62,699 nucleotides of DNA. Origin: Paraburkholderia humisilvae (lineage in GTDB: Bacteria > Pseudomonadota > Gammaproteobacteria > Burkholderiales > Burkholderiaceae). The DNA lies in NCBI RefSeq assembly GCF_902859855.1, contig NZ_CADIKH010000042.1:1-62699 (forward strand), read 5' to 3'. Position numbers and translations under genes: made by a program. This document shows positions 43,608 to 52,155 of this stretch, one piece after another. The first letter of the stretch is position 1; each line of letters opens with the position of its first letter. Below the pieces are notes generated by a model. The model was not told the origin of the DNA and ran no database searches. It saw nothing but the letters and a program-made list of their open reading frames with translations.

Positions 43608-45362
43608 GTGAGCATCAAGAAGAAAACGCCCGAGGAATTGCGCAGCCATCGCTGGTACGGCGTGCACGACCTGCGTTCGTTCGGCCATCGCTCGCGCACC
43701 GCGCAGATGGGCTATGGGCGCGAAGAGTACGCGGGCAAACCGGTGATCGCGATCCTCAATACGTGGAGCGAAATCAATCCGTGCCATACGCACTTCAAAC
43801 AGCGCGTCGAGGAAGTGAAGCGCGGCATCTGGCAGGCGGGCGGCTTTCCGGTTGAACTTCCGGTGCAGACGCTTTCCGAGCCGTTCCAGAAGCCGACCAC
43901 GATGCTTTACCGCAACTTCCTCGCGATGGAAGTCGAGGAGACGCTGCGCTCGTACCCGGCCGACGGCGTGGTGCTGATGGGCGGTTGCGACAAGACGACG
44001 CCGGCGCTGCTGATGGGCGCGATCTCGATGGACCTGCCGGCGATCTTCCTGCCCGCGGGCCCGATGCTCAATGGCAACTGGAACGGCCGCACGCTCGGCT
44101 CCGGCTCCGATACGTGGAAGTACTGGGCGGACCTGCGCGCGGGCAAGATCACGGAAGACGACTGGCGCGGCGTGGAAGGCGGCATTGCGCGCTCGCCGGG
44201 ACACTGCATGACGATGGGCACCGCGTCGACGATGACGAGCGCCGCCGAAGCGCTCGGCTTCACGCTGCCGGGCTTCGCGTCGATACCGGCGGCCGATTCG
44301 CGCCATGCGGTGTTCGCCGCGAAAACGGGCATGCGCATCGTCGACATGGTGTGGGAGGACCTGAAGCCGTCCGACCTGCTGAGCGCCGCGTCGATCGACA
44401 ACGCGGTCACCACGTGCCTCGCGCTGTCGGGTTCGACCAACGCGATCGTGCATATGATCGCGCTCGCGCGGCGCGCGGGCATCGAGCTCACGCTCGAACG
44501 CTATGACGATCTCGCGCGGCGCACGCCGGTGCTCGCGAATATCCGTCCGACGGGCCAGTACCTGATGGAGGATTTCTACTACGCGGGCGGCCTGCGCGCG
44601 ATGCTGAAGGAACTGGGCGATCTGATCGACGGCTCGCAGAAGACGGTCAATGGCAGGACGCTTGCGGAGAACATCGGCGACGCGGAGATCTTCAACGATG
44701 AAGTGATCCGCCGCCGCGCGACGCCGCTGATGCCCGATACGGGGCTCGCGGTGCTGCGCGGCAATCTCGCGCCGGACGGCGCGGTGATCAAGCCCGGCGC
44801 GGCGGAACCGGCGCTGCACGTGCATACGGGCCGCGCGGTGGTGTTCAGGGACTACAACGACATGGCCGCGCGCATCGACGACGATGCGCTCGAGATCGAC
44901 GAAACCTGCGTGATCGTGCTGCAGCATGCGGGCCCGGTGGGCGCGCCCGGCATGCCGGAATGGGGGCAGCTGCCGATTCCGAAGAAGCTGCTGGAGCGGG
45001 GCGTGCGCGACATGGTGCGTATCTCCGATGCCCGCATGAGCGGCACCAGCTACGGCGCGTGCGTGCTGCACGTCGCGCCGGAATCGTTTATCGGCGGCCC
45101 GCTCGCGCTGGTGCGCGACGGCGATCTGATCGAGCTCGATGTGCCGCAACGCAAACTGAACGTGCTGATCACGGATGAAGAACTCGCGCGCCGCAAGGCG
45201 GCGTGGGTGGCGCCCGCGCCGCGCTTCACGCGCGGCTACGGCGCGATGCATCAGATTCACGTGACGCAGGCCGACAAGGGATGCGACTTCGATTTCCTGC
45301 AACGCGACGGCGGCAAACCTGACGCGAAGGATGCCAGCGGCGGCGAGCCGGAGATTCATTGA
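43608..45362 (+). CDS. IlvD/Edd family sugar-acid dehydratase (L-arabinonate dehydratase-like)
   Basis: 584 residues, GTG start at 43608. Cysteines for a [2Fe-2S] cluster are C59 (NPCH), C127 (GGCDKT, with the Mg-binding lysine K129) and C200 (SPGHC), the same numbering I recall for the rhizobial L-arabinonate dehydratase. The serine-bearing DARMSGTSYGA motif is also present. Enzymes of this subgroup dehydrate pentonates or hexonates to 2-keto-3-deoxy acids. The neighbouring uronate dehydrogenase and lactonase make an aldarate substrate equally possible, so I leave the substrate open. Cytoplasmic. Co-transcribed with the DHDPS-like gene. Confidence 0.87.
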   Translation: MSIKKKTPEELRSHRWYGVHDLRSFGHRSRTAQMGYGREEYAGKPVIAILNTWSEINPCHTHFKQRVEEVKRGIWQAGGFPVELPVQTLSEPFQKPTTMLYRNFLAMEVEETLRSYPADGVVLMGGCDKTTPALLMGAISMDLPAIFLPAGPMLNGNWNGRTLGSGSDTWKYWADLRAGKITEDDWRGVEGGIARSPGHCMTMGTASTMTSAAEALGFTLPGFASIPAADSRHAVFAAKTGMRIVDMVWEDLKPSDLLSAASIDNAVTTCLALSGSTNAIVHMIALARRAGIELTLERYDDLARRTPVLANIRPTGQYLMEDFYYAGGLRAMLKELGDLIDGSQKTVNGRTLAENIGDAEIFNDEVIRRRATPLMPDTGLAVLRGNLAPDGAVIKPGAAEPALHVHTGRAVVFRDYNDMAARIDDDALEIDETCVIVLQHAGPVGAPGMPEWGQLPIPKKLLERGVRDMVRISDARMSGTSYGACVLHVAPESFIGGPLALVRDGDLIELDVPQRKLNVLITDEELARRKAAWVAPAPRFTRGYGAMHQIHVTQADKGCDFDFLQRDGGKPDAKDASGGEPEIH

Positions 45363-45629
45363 GGTGACAACCACGCGGCGGTGCGTGCACGCGCGCCCCT
45401 GAGCCGCCGTGCCGGAGGGGTTCCGGCAACGGCGTGACGAGGTCGGCAGGGCAGCGCGAGGAGACCGGGCCGCCGCACGCGAGAGACAACCCGCATATCG
45501 TGCCGGGCGCATCGACGCCGGCCGGGGGATATGCGGCAACGAGGCGATGACTGGCTGCCGGGAGGCGGCCAGAGCACTTCGTGCGGCGCGAACGGCCGCG
45601 AATACTCCAATGAAAAAAGGGACAATTAG

Positions 45630-46835
45630 ATGAGACATTACAAAGAAGCTCGAATCGCACTCACCGGTGTCGCGGCGATGTTGGCCTCGGCCGGCGTGTT
45701 CGCTCAGAGCAGCGTGACCCTCTACGGCGTGGTGGATACGGGTCTCGCGTACCTCAGCAATCAGGCGCCGTCGACCGGCGCGACCTCCGGCGGTCACTCG
45801 GTGGTCAAGATGATCGAAGGCGTGTGGGGCGGCGAGCGCTTCGGCCTGAAGGGCTCCGAGGATCTCGGCGGCGGCAACAAGGCGATCTTCCAGCTCGAGC
45901 AGGGTTTCAACGCCACCAACGGCACCGCATCGAAGAGCGGCCTGATGTTCAGCCGCGCATCGTGGGTCGGTCTGGCGAATCAGCAGTACGGGGTGCTCAC
46001 GCTGGGCCGCCAGTACACGCCCTACTACAATATGACCGCGCAGTACGGCCCGACGCCGTGGCTCACCGGCGCGTTCGGCGCACACCCGGGCGATCTCGAC
46101 GCACTCGATACCGACTTCCGCATCAACAACGCGGTGGTCTATACGACGCCGTCGTTCTACGGCTTCAAGATGAGCGGCATGTACGCGCTCGGCGGCATCG
46201 CGGGCAGCTTCAACGCGGGTTCGACGTGGAGCGTGGGTGCGCAGTACCTCGCGGGTCCGGCGGGCATTGGTGTCGGCTTCGCGCGCTTTAACAACGCAAA
46301 CGTCAACGGCGGCCCGTGGAGTTCGAGCTCGACCGCATACTCGGGCACCGGCGAGCAGGGCGTGAGCGCGATCACGAACGGCTACCAGAACGCGGCGGCA
46401 CAGCAGCGTTTCGCGGTGACGGGCGGTTACCAGTTCAGCAGCCAATGGGATGTGTCGGCGTCGTATACGAACGTGCAATACATTCCGGGCATTGCGTCCG
46501 GCTTTAAGGATACCGCGATCTTCAATACCGGCGGCGCCGTGCTGCACTTCCACCCGGCCGACCCGTGGGATCTGGCCGTGGGCTACGCGTACACCTGGGC
46601 AACCAAAGCGAACGGCATTCAGGACGCCGCGACCTATAGCCAGATCAACCTGACGCAGCTGTATAGCCTGTCGAAGCGCACGCGCGTCTATCTGCTCGAA
46701 GCGTATCAGCGCGCGAACGGCCAGACGCTGAACAACGGCAAGGTGATCAACGCCACCGCCAACATTGCTGAGCAGTCGCCTGCCGCGACGCGCAGCCAGT
46801 TCGGCGTAACGCTCGGCATCAATCATCAGTTCTGA
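45630..46835 (+). CDS. Gram-negative porin (Burkholderiales type) 1
   Basis: 401 residues. Signal peptide ending in AGVFA-QSS, then the family opening SSVTLYGVVDTGL, a GLKGSEDLGGGNKAIFQLEQGF strand pair and C-terminal FGVTLGINHQF with terminal Phe, as required for outer-membrane insertion. 16-strand trimeric porin. Placed between the dehydratase and the TRAP transporter, so probably the outer-membrane route for the sugar acid. A 267-bp gap before it holds nothing identifiable; the ribosome site is weak (AAAAGGGA). Confidence 0.9.
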   Translation: MRHYKEARIALTGVAAMLASAGVFAQSSVTLYGVVDTGLAYLSNQAPSTGATSGGHSVVKMIEGVWGGERFGLKGSEDLGGGNKAIFQLEQGFNATNGTASKSGLMFSRASWVGLANQQYGVLTLGRQYTPYYNMTAQYGPTPWLTGAFGAHPGDLDALDTDFRINNAVVYTTPSFYGFKMSGMYALGGIAGSFNAGSTWSVGAQYLAGPAGIGVGFARFNNANVNGGPWSSSSTAYSGTGEQGVSAITNGYQNAAAQQRFAVTGGYQFSSQWDVSASYTNVQYIPGIASGFKDTAIFNTGGAVLHFHPADPWDLAVGYAYTWATKANGIQDAATYSQINLTQLYSLSKRTRVYLLEAYQRANGQTLNNGKVINATANIAEQSPAATRSQFGVTLGINHQF

Positions 46836-47087
46836 TGTCGGCCCGACCGGCGGGCGGACGGTGCGCGTGACCGGCCGCCGCCGGGGCAGCGGTTCATCAG
46901 GGTTTGTACCGGGGCGGCAACCGGTGAAGATGTTTATAGAATTGCGCCTTGTCTTACAACACTGGGCCAAGTTGTCCTGACATCAGGGCAGGAGGCCAAG
47001 GCTGACGCATCGAGCCAGACAGCCATGACGGTGGCGCCCGATGCCGCGCAAGCAGTCAGTCAATGTCATATCAGAGGAGATCGCAAC
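46836..47087. other. Promoter region of the TRAP transporter, no gene
   Basis: 252 bp. TTGTC words at 46949-46953 and 46972-46976 resemble half of the CTTGACAA motif seen in other promoters of the module, but no full palindrome is present. GAGGAG at about 47074-47079 is the dctP ribosome site. Confidence 0.4.
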
Positions 47088-48080
47088 ATGAAACAGAAGC
47101 TCGCCCTGTCCGGCCTGTCGGCCCTGGTCGCGGCCTCGTTCCTGACTTTCGGTGCCAGCACGGCTGAAGCGCGCGTGTTTCGCGTCGCCGACGTCCACAG
47201 CGACACCTTCCCGACCGTGATGGCGCTCAAGTTCATGGGCGACGAAATCAGCAAGGACACCGGCGGCAAGGATAGCGTGAAGGTGTTCGGCAATAGCGCG
47301 CTGGGTTCGGAAAACGACACCATCCAGCAGGTGCGCATCGGCGCGATCGACATGGTGCGTGCGAACGGTTCCGCGTTCAACGACATCGTGCCCGAGTCGA
47401 TGATTCCGTCGCTGCCGTTCCTGTTCCGCGATATGGATCACTTCCATAAGGCGATGTACGGCGCGCCGGGCAAGAAGATTCTCGATGCGTTCGCGGCGAA
47501 GGGCATGATCGCGCTGACCTTCTACGAAAGCGGCGCGCGCTCGATCTACGCAACCAAGCCGGTCCTGACGCCGGCCGACATGAAGGGCGTCAAGGTGCGC
47601 GTGCAGCCGTCGAACCTGATGGTCGACGAAATCAAGGCGATGGGCGGCACGCCGACGCCGATGCCGTTCGCCGAGGTTTACACGGGCCTGAAGACGGGTC
47701 TCGTCGATGCGGCGGAGAACAACATCCCGTCGTACGTCGAAACCAAACACTATGAAGTGGCCAAGGTGTTTTCCGAGACCGAGCATTCGATGACGCCGGA
47801 AGTGCTGGTGTTTTCGAAGAAGATCTGGGACACGCTGACGCCGCAGGAGCAGGCCGCGATCCGCAAGGCGGCGGACGACTCGGTGCCTTACTACGAGAAG
47901 CTGTGGAGCGCGAAGGAAGCCGAAGGCATGCAGACCGTGGAGAAGGCCGGCGTGACCGTGGTGCCGGCCGCGAAGGTCGACCGTGCGGCGTTCCAGAAGG
48001 CGATGCAGCCGGTCTGGGCCAAGTATGAAACGACGCCCGAGATGAAGCAGATCGTCGACCAGATCGAGGCGATCAAGTAA
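47088..48080 (+). CDS. dctP: TRAP transporter solute-binding protein DctP
   Basis: 330 residues from the ATG at 47088 (GAGGAG upstream). Signal peptide ending TAEA-RVF. DctP-family signatures: ADVHSDTFPTVMALKFMGDEI at the N-terminus, the conserved arginine in GVKVRVQPSN, and TPMPFAEVYTGLKTGLVDAAENNIPSY. Binds a carboxylate ligand in the periplasm through the salt-bridge arginine and delivers it to DctQM. The neighbours point to a uronate or aldarate. It is closest to the sugar-acid (UehA/uronate-type) branch by motif. Confidence 0.9.
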   Translation: MKQKLALSGLSALVAASFLTFGASTAEARVFRVADVHSDTFPTVMALKFMGDEISKDTGGKDSVKVFGNSALGSENDTIQQVRIGAIDMVRANGSAFNDIVPESMIPSLPFLFRDMDHFHKAMYGAPGKKILDAFAAKGMIALTFYESGARSIYATKPVLTPADMKGVKVRVQPSNLMVDEIKAMGGTPTPMPFAEVYTGLKTGLVDAAENNIPSYVETKHYEVAKVFSETEHSMTPEVLVFSKKIWDTLTPQEQAAIRKAADDSVPYYEKLWSAKEAEGMQTVEKAGVTVVPAAKVDRAAFQKAMQPVWAKYETTPEMKQIVDQIEAIK

Positions 48081-48200
48081 GCGCATTGTCCGCGAGATAT
48101 CGACCGGGCGATCAGGGAGCGATCGGGTAGCAAAGCCGGGCAGCAAAGCGGGGCAGGCCGTGGCGTCGCACACGGCCTGCCCTCTGTGCAAGGAGAATGG

Positions 48201-48683
48201 ATGAAGATCGTCACGTGTTTCAACCGCATCGTCGCGCGTGTGATGACGGTGCTGGCGGCGATGTGCCTCGCCATGCTGGTCGCGCTGGTGATGTACAGCG
48301 TGGTGATGCGCTACGTGTTCAACGACGCGCAAGACTACATTGAGCCGATCGGTCTGCTGCTCGTGCTGTTCATTGCCTTTATGGGGGCGGCGCTCAAGCT
48401 GCGCGACGGTGGCCATATCGGCCTTGATTCGCTGGTGAAAGCGATGCCGCCGAAAGTGCAGATGGCGATGATCGCGTTCCAGCACGTGTGTCTCGCGGTG
48501 TTCGCGATCGCGGTCTGCTTTGGTTCGTGGGAAATGGCGATGACCACGTTCGACGATCAGATCCCGATTCTGAACCTGCCCGAAGCGATCCGTTATCTGA
48601 TTCCCTTCGCCGCCAGCATCTGCATCATTCTTTTCTCCCTCGAACATCTGCTGACGCTCAACAAGCGCGAGCAGCAGTCCTGA
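48201..48683 (+). CDS. dctQ: TRAP transporter small permease DctQ
   Basis: 160 residues with four membrane helices, the usual DctQ topology (segments at about 12-35, 50-70, 90-110, 130-148). Conserved W/D residues in the YVFNDAQDYIEPIGLLLVLF and FDDQIPILNLPEAIRYLIPF stretches. ATG at 48201 follows AAGGAG. Scaffold for the large permease; 6 bp separates it from dctM. Confidence 0.9.
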   Translation: MKIVTCFNRIVARVMTVLAAMCLAMLVALVMYSVVMRYVFNDAQDYIEPIGLLLVLFIAFMGAALKLRDGGHIGLDSLVKAMPPKVQMAMIAFQHVCLAVFAIAVCFGSWEMAMTTFDDQIPILNLPEAIRYLIPFAASICIILFSLEHLLTLNKREQQS

Positions 48684-48689
48684 TCCCCT

Positions 48690-50042
48690 ATGGAACTTGC
48701 GATTCTCACCGGCTGTTTTCTGGTGCTCCTCGTGCTCGGGGTGCCTGTTTCGTTCGCGCTGGGCCTCGCCTGCGTGGTCACTTATCTGCACGAAGGCCTG
48801 CCGCTGGCGACTGCGATGCAGTCGATGGTGTCGGGTATCAATGCGTTTTCGTTTCTCGCGGTGCCGTTCTTTATCCTGTCCGGCGAACTGATGCTGCACG
48901 GCGGCATTGCTGACCGCATTCTGCGCTTTGCACAGGCGACGGTCGGCCACTTTCGCGGTGGCCTGGGCATGGCGAACGTCGTTGCGTGCACGCTGTTCGG
49001 CGGTGTGTCGGGTTCGCCGACCGCCGATACGTCGGCGATGGGCGGCGTGGTGATCCCGCTGATGAAGCGCGAAGGCTATAGCGCCGCGTATGCGGTCAAT
49101 GTCACCACGCACGCGTCGCTGGCCGGCGCGCTGATGCCGACGTCGACCAACATGATCATCTATGCGCTCGCCGCGCAGGGCATTACCGGGGTCGTCGCGG
49201 GGCAGGCGATCAGCGGCGTGTCGATCGGCGACCTGCTGTTTTCGGGCCTGATTCCGGTGCTGTGGGTGATGGGCTTCGTGCTGGTTGCCGCGTACTGGCA
49301 GGCGGTGCGCTACGGCTATCCGCGCCGCGCTGATGGCTCGACCGCGCTGCCGAGGTTTCCGGGCTGGTGGGCGGTGGCGCGCACCTTCGTCGGTGCGCTG
49401 CCGGGGCTGATGGTGATCGCGATCATCCTGTTCTGCGTCGCGAGGGGCATTGCGACCGCGACCGAGGCCGCGGCGATCGCGGTGACGTACTCGCTGGTGC
49501 TCACCTTCGTCGCATACCGGACGATGACGTGGAGAAAGCTGTCGATCGCGCTGGCTCGCGCGACCCGCACGACCGGCGTGGTGCTGCTGCTGATCGGCGT
49601 ATCGAACATGCTGCGTTTCCAGATGGCCTACCTCGAAATTCCGGAGACGATCCAGCAACTGCTTGAACACGCAACGACAATTCCTTGGCTGATGCTGCTG
49701 TACATCAACATCATCCAGGTGTTTCTCGGCACGTTCGTCGATATGGCCGCGCACATCCTGATCACGACGCCGCTGTTTCTGCCGATGGCGATGCACTTCG
49801 GCGTCGGGCCGGTGCAGTTCGGCATCATGATCCTGCTGAACTGCTCGCTGGGGCTCGTGCATCCGCCGATCGGCTCGGTGCAGTTTATCGGCTGCGCGAT
49901 CGGCGATGTGTCGATTGGCGAAACGTCGAAGACTGCGTGGCCGTATTACCTTGCGATCTTTAGCGCGATCAATATCGTGACGTACTTTCCGTCATTTTCG
50001 ACATGGCTGCCGAGTTTGATTGCGGGACATCCGGTGTATTGA
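48690..50042 (+). CDS. dctM: TRAP transporter large permease DctM
   Basis: 450 residues, about 12 helices with two hairpin re-entrant regions; GGVSGSPTADTSAMGGV and GLVHPPIGSVQF are the two substrate-site motifs of DctM. It is the catalytic Na+-driven part of the TRAP system. It ends the forward operon 31 bp before a strong bidirectional hairpin terminator. Confidence 0.92.
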   Translation: MELAILTGCFLVLLVLGVPVSFALGLACVVTYLHEGLPLATAMQSMVSGINAFSFLAVPFFILSGELMLHGGIADRILRFAQATVGHFRGGLGMANVVACTLFGGVSGSPTADTSAMGGVVIPLMKREGYSAAYAVNVTTHASLAGALMPTSTNMIIYALAAQGITGVVAGQAISGVSIGDLLFSGLIPVLWVMGFVLVAAYWQAVRYGYPRRADGSTALPRFPGWWAVARTFVGALPGLMVIAIILFCVARGIATATEAAAIAVTYSLVLTFVAYRTMTWRKLSIALARATRTTGVVLLLIGVSNMLRFQMAYLEIPETIQQLLEHATTIPWLMLLYINIIQVFLGTFVDMAAHILITTPLFLPMAMHFGVGPVQFGIMILLNCSLGLVHPPIGSVQFIGCAIGDVSIGETSKTAWPYYLAIFSAINIVTYFPSFSTWLPSLIAGHPVY

Positions 50043-50073
50043 GCGACGTAAGCACGGGGTGGTGGACAAAGCA

Positions 50074-50103
50074 AAAGGGGCCGGCATGAAAACCGGCCCC
50101 TTT
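50074..50103. terminator. Bidirectional Rho-independent terminator
   Basis: AAAGGGGCCGG (50074-50084), loop CATGAAAA, CCGGCCCCTTT (50093-50103): perfect 11-bp arms with A-run before and T-run after. It lies between convergent dctM and the aldolase gene and can end both transcripts. Confidence 0.85.
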
Positions 50104-50197
50104 CGCGTCTCGTGCTTCGGATTGCGCTGCCATCTTCTGATGGGTGCGCCGATGGGTGCGGCCGCAACGCACGGCCGCGCGGCATGCATCGTTATCC

Positions 50198-50968
50198 TTA
50201 CCCGCCCGACTTGTACCGCGCCACAAGCTGATCCGCCCCGCGCGTCAGAATGCCGACGTCCGATCCAACCGCGGTAAACGTGCTGCCCAGCTCAATACAG
50301 CGGCGCGCGAGCGTTTCGTCGCTGGCGAGAATACCAGCGGGTTTGCCGGTCGCGACGATGCGCGCGAGCGTCTTCTCAATCGCGTCGACCACCTCCGGAT
50401 GCTTCAGATTGCCGATATGGCCGAGCGCCGCGGACAGATCGCCCGGGCCGATAAACACGCCATCGACACCGTCGACCGCCGCGATGCGTTCGACGTTCTC
50501 GAGGCCGAGCCGGCTCTCGACCTGCACCAGCACGCACAGTTCGCTCGCGCAGTGCTTCACGTAGTCCGGGATGCGCCCGAAGCCCGACGCGCGCGCCGCC
50601 GACGCGTAGCCGCGCACGCCGTCCGGCGGATAGCGCGTATAGGCGACCGCGTTGCGCGCGTCTTCCTCGGTCTCGACATACGGAATCAGCAGCGTCTGCG
50701 CGCCGACATCGAGCAGACGCTTGATCGTCACCATATCGTTCCACGGCGGCCGCACGACCGGCTGCGCGGACGAGCCGAGCATCGCCTGCAACTGGCCGTG
50801 TACCATCTGCAGCTCGTTGGGCGCGTGCTCCATGTCGAGCACCAGCCAGTCGAAGCCGGCGCCCGCCAGCAGTTCAACCGAGCCGTGATGGGCCAGACTC
50901 GACCACAGGCCGATCTGTTGCTGGCGCGCGGCAATCGCGCGTTTGAATCGATTTTCGGCGAGCTGCAT
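50198..50968 (-). CDS. HpcH/HpaI-type class II aldolase (GarL/KDR aldolase-like)
   Basis: 256 residues. Family landmarks: DWLVLDMEHAPNE (metal-proximal), VVRPPWND with the key Arg, LVQVESR with the metal-binding Glu, and the FIGPGDLSA loop with the metal Asp. These aldolases split 2-keto-3-deoxy sugar acids to pyruvate and an aldehyde (for 5-keto-4-deoxyglucarate, tartronate semialdehyde). Adjacent to uronate dehydrogenase on the same strand (30-bp gap), so probably acts on the deoxy-keto-glucarate made downstream of it. Confidence 0.86.
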   Translation of the reverse strand: MQLAENRFKRAIAARQQQIGLWSSLAHHGSVELLAGAGFDWLVLDMEHAPNELQMVHGQLQAMLGSSAQPVVRPPWNDMVTIKRLLDVGAQTLLIPYVETEEDARNAVAYTRYPPDGVRGYASAARASGFGRIPDYVKHCASELCVLVQVESRLGLENVERIAAVDGVDGVFIGPGDLSAALGHIGNLKHPEVVDAIEKTLARIVATGKPAGILASDETLARRCIELGSTFTAVGSDVGILTRGADQLVARYKSGG

Positions 50969-50998
50969 GGGGTTCTCCGCAATGAGGGAAGGGCGCCG

Positions 50999-51814
50999 TC
51001 AGCGCTTCGACTTGCGTTGCTCCGGCGGCGAGAAATCGAAGCTGGCGAAGCTGCCGCCCTGGTGGCGCTGTGCGACGGCATCGAGCGGGTTCGGCCGCGC
51101 CAGAATCTCGGCCGCATAGTCTTCGGCATTCTGCCGCGGCCGGTAACCGAGGCGCGCGGCGCCCGCATTGTCCCAGTAACTGCGCGTATTGGCGGACACG
51201 CCCCAGACCACCTGATAGCCGAGGTCAGGTACCTCGATCGATTGCTCGATCAGATGCAGCAGATCGTCGAAGCCCAGCCACGTGCTCAGATGCCGGAACT
51301 CGGTGGGCTTTTCGATGCAGCTGCCGATCCGCACACAGACGCTCTCGATGCCGTGCTTGTCCCAGTACAGGCGCGCGATGCCTTCGCCCCACATCTTGCT
51401 CAAGCCATAGAAGCCGTCGGGGCGGAATTCGCAGTCTAGCGCAAGCTTGTCCTCGACCGGATGCATGCCGATCGAGTGATTCGAACTGGCGAAGATAATG
51501 CGGCGCACGCCGTGGCGGCGCGCGCCTTCATACACTTCGACGAGGCCGCGCAAATTGTTCTCGATGATTTCCGGCAGCGGGCGTTCGACGCTGGTGCCCG
51601 CCATATGGATCAGCGTGTCAACGCCTTCGAGCAGGCGGTCGACCACGGCCGGATTGCGCAGGTCGCCATGCATCACGTCTTCGCCGGGCACGAGCGGCTC
51701 CAGCGGTTTCGAGCCGGCCGCCGAGCGCAGGTTCACGCCGCGCTCGAGCAGGGCCTTGCGCAAAACGCGACCCAACTGGCCGGCCGCGCCACTCAATGCG
51801 ATTTTCTTCTTCAC
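50999..51814 (-). CDS. udh: Uronate dehydrogenase (NAD-dependent epimerase/SDR fold)
   Basis: 271 residues. Rossmann motif GAAGQLGR at 9-16, FASSNHSIG with active-site Ser, Y-x3-K in YGLSKMWGE, and the Udh-specific stretches RIGSC, RHLSTWL and VVWGVSAN. Very similar to Agrobacterium and Pseudomonas uronate dehydrogenases, which oxidise D-galacturonate and D-glucuronate to the aldaric acid lactones. It is the first gene of the minus-strand pair, divergent from the lactonase that would open its product. A strong functional anchor for the cluster. Confidence 0.88.
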   Translation of the reverse strand: MKKKIALSGAAGQLGRVLRKALLERGVNLRSAAGSKPLEPLVPGEDVMHGDLRNPAVVDRLLEGVDTLIHMAGTSVERPLPEIIENNLRGLVEVYEGARRHGVRRIIFASSNHSIGMHPVEDKLALDCEFRPDGFYGLSKMWGEGIARLYWDKHGIESVCVRIGSCIEKPTEFRHLSTWLGFDDLLHLIEQSIEVPDLGYQVVWGVSANTRSYWDNAGAARLGYRPRQNAEDYAAEILARPNPLDAVAQRHQGGSFASFDFSPPEQRKSKR

Positions 51815-52078
51815 GTAGTTCGTCCTTGTCGGGAAGAGGTGGGAAATGAGTGTTGGTCATGATCGGGCAGGGTCCGCAAAGTTGTCAAGCAAATTGGGCT
51901 GGGAAATCTCCTTTTCACGGCCTCCACGGGATCGTGAAATGGCCGGGTCGTTCGGGCGTTCTGGTCATATTTTGGCGGCCAAACGGTGTATGCGGCGATT
52001 TGTTCGAACCATCAAGTCGGTTTGCCACTCTGCTTGACAAGTTTTCCCTTGTATAACGACAATTCTGCGATTTGACGG
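51815..52078. promoter_or_regulatory. Divergent udh/lactonase promoter region with CTTGACAA sites
   Basis: Carries TTGTCAAG at 51882-51889 (towards udh) and CTTGACAAG at 52033-52041 (towards the lactonase), a 9-bp symmetric CTTG-A-CAAG. These match the words upstream of the DHDPS-like and maleylacetate reductase genes. Probably the FCD regulator's sites; the -10 elements are not clear. Confidence 0.5.
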
Positions 52079-52111
52079 CGGACTTCAGCGGAGAAGTCCG
52101 CTTCGCTGAAG
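52079..52111 (+). promoter_or_regulatory. Two mutually exclusive RNA hairpins before the lactonase leader
   Basis: Stem 1: CGGACTTC (52079-52086) with GAAGTCCG (52093-52100), perfect 8 bp. Stem 2: CTTCAGCG (52083-52090) with CGCTGAAG (52104-52111), perfect 8 bp. They share bases and cannot form together. Stem 2 ends at the first base of the strong GGAGGAG ribosome site of the leader ORF. Confidence 0.5.
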
Positions 52112-52119
52112 GAGGAGCA

Positions 52120-52155
52120 ATGCAGATCAACACAAGAAAGGAGTCGCAACGATGA
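52120..52155 (+). CDS. Leader peptide of 11 codons coupled to the lactonase gene
   Basis: ATG at 52120 follows GGAGGAG (52111-52117) at close spacing and reads MQINTRKESQR, then TGA at 52153-52155. That stop overlaps the lactonase ATG (ATGA at 52152-52155), and the lactonase's own AAGGAG lies inside the leader. This is the layout of a translationally coupled or ribosome-delivering leader ORF. The peptide itself has no recognisable attenuation codon run. I infer translation from the ribosome site and overlap only. Confidence 0.5.
   Translation: MQINTRKESQR

Noticed and set aside
43500..46970. A 1156-codon antisense open frame over the sugar-acid genes
   Set aside because: It is the complement of three well-supported genes (DHDPS-like, IlvD, porin). 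Its Arg/His/Ala-rich sequence is typical of antisense frames in high-GC DNA.
46983..49862. A 959-codon antisense open frame over dctP, dctQ and dctM
   Set aside because: Same reason: Arg/His-rich mirror of strong genes, no domain.
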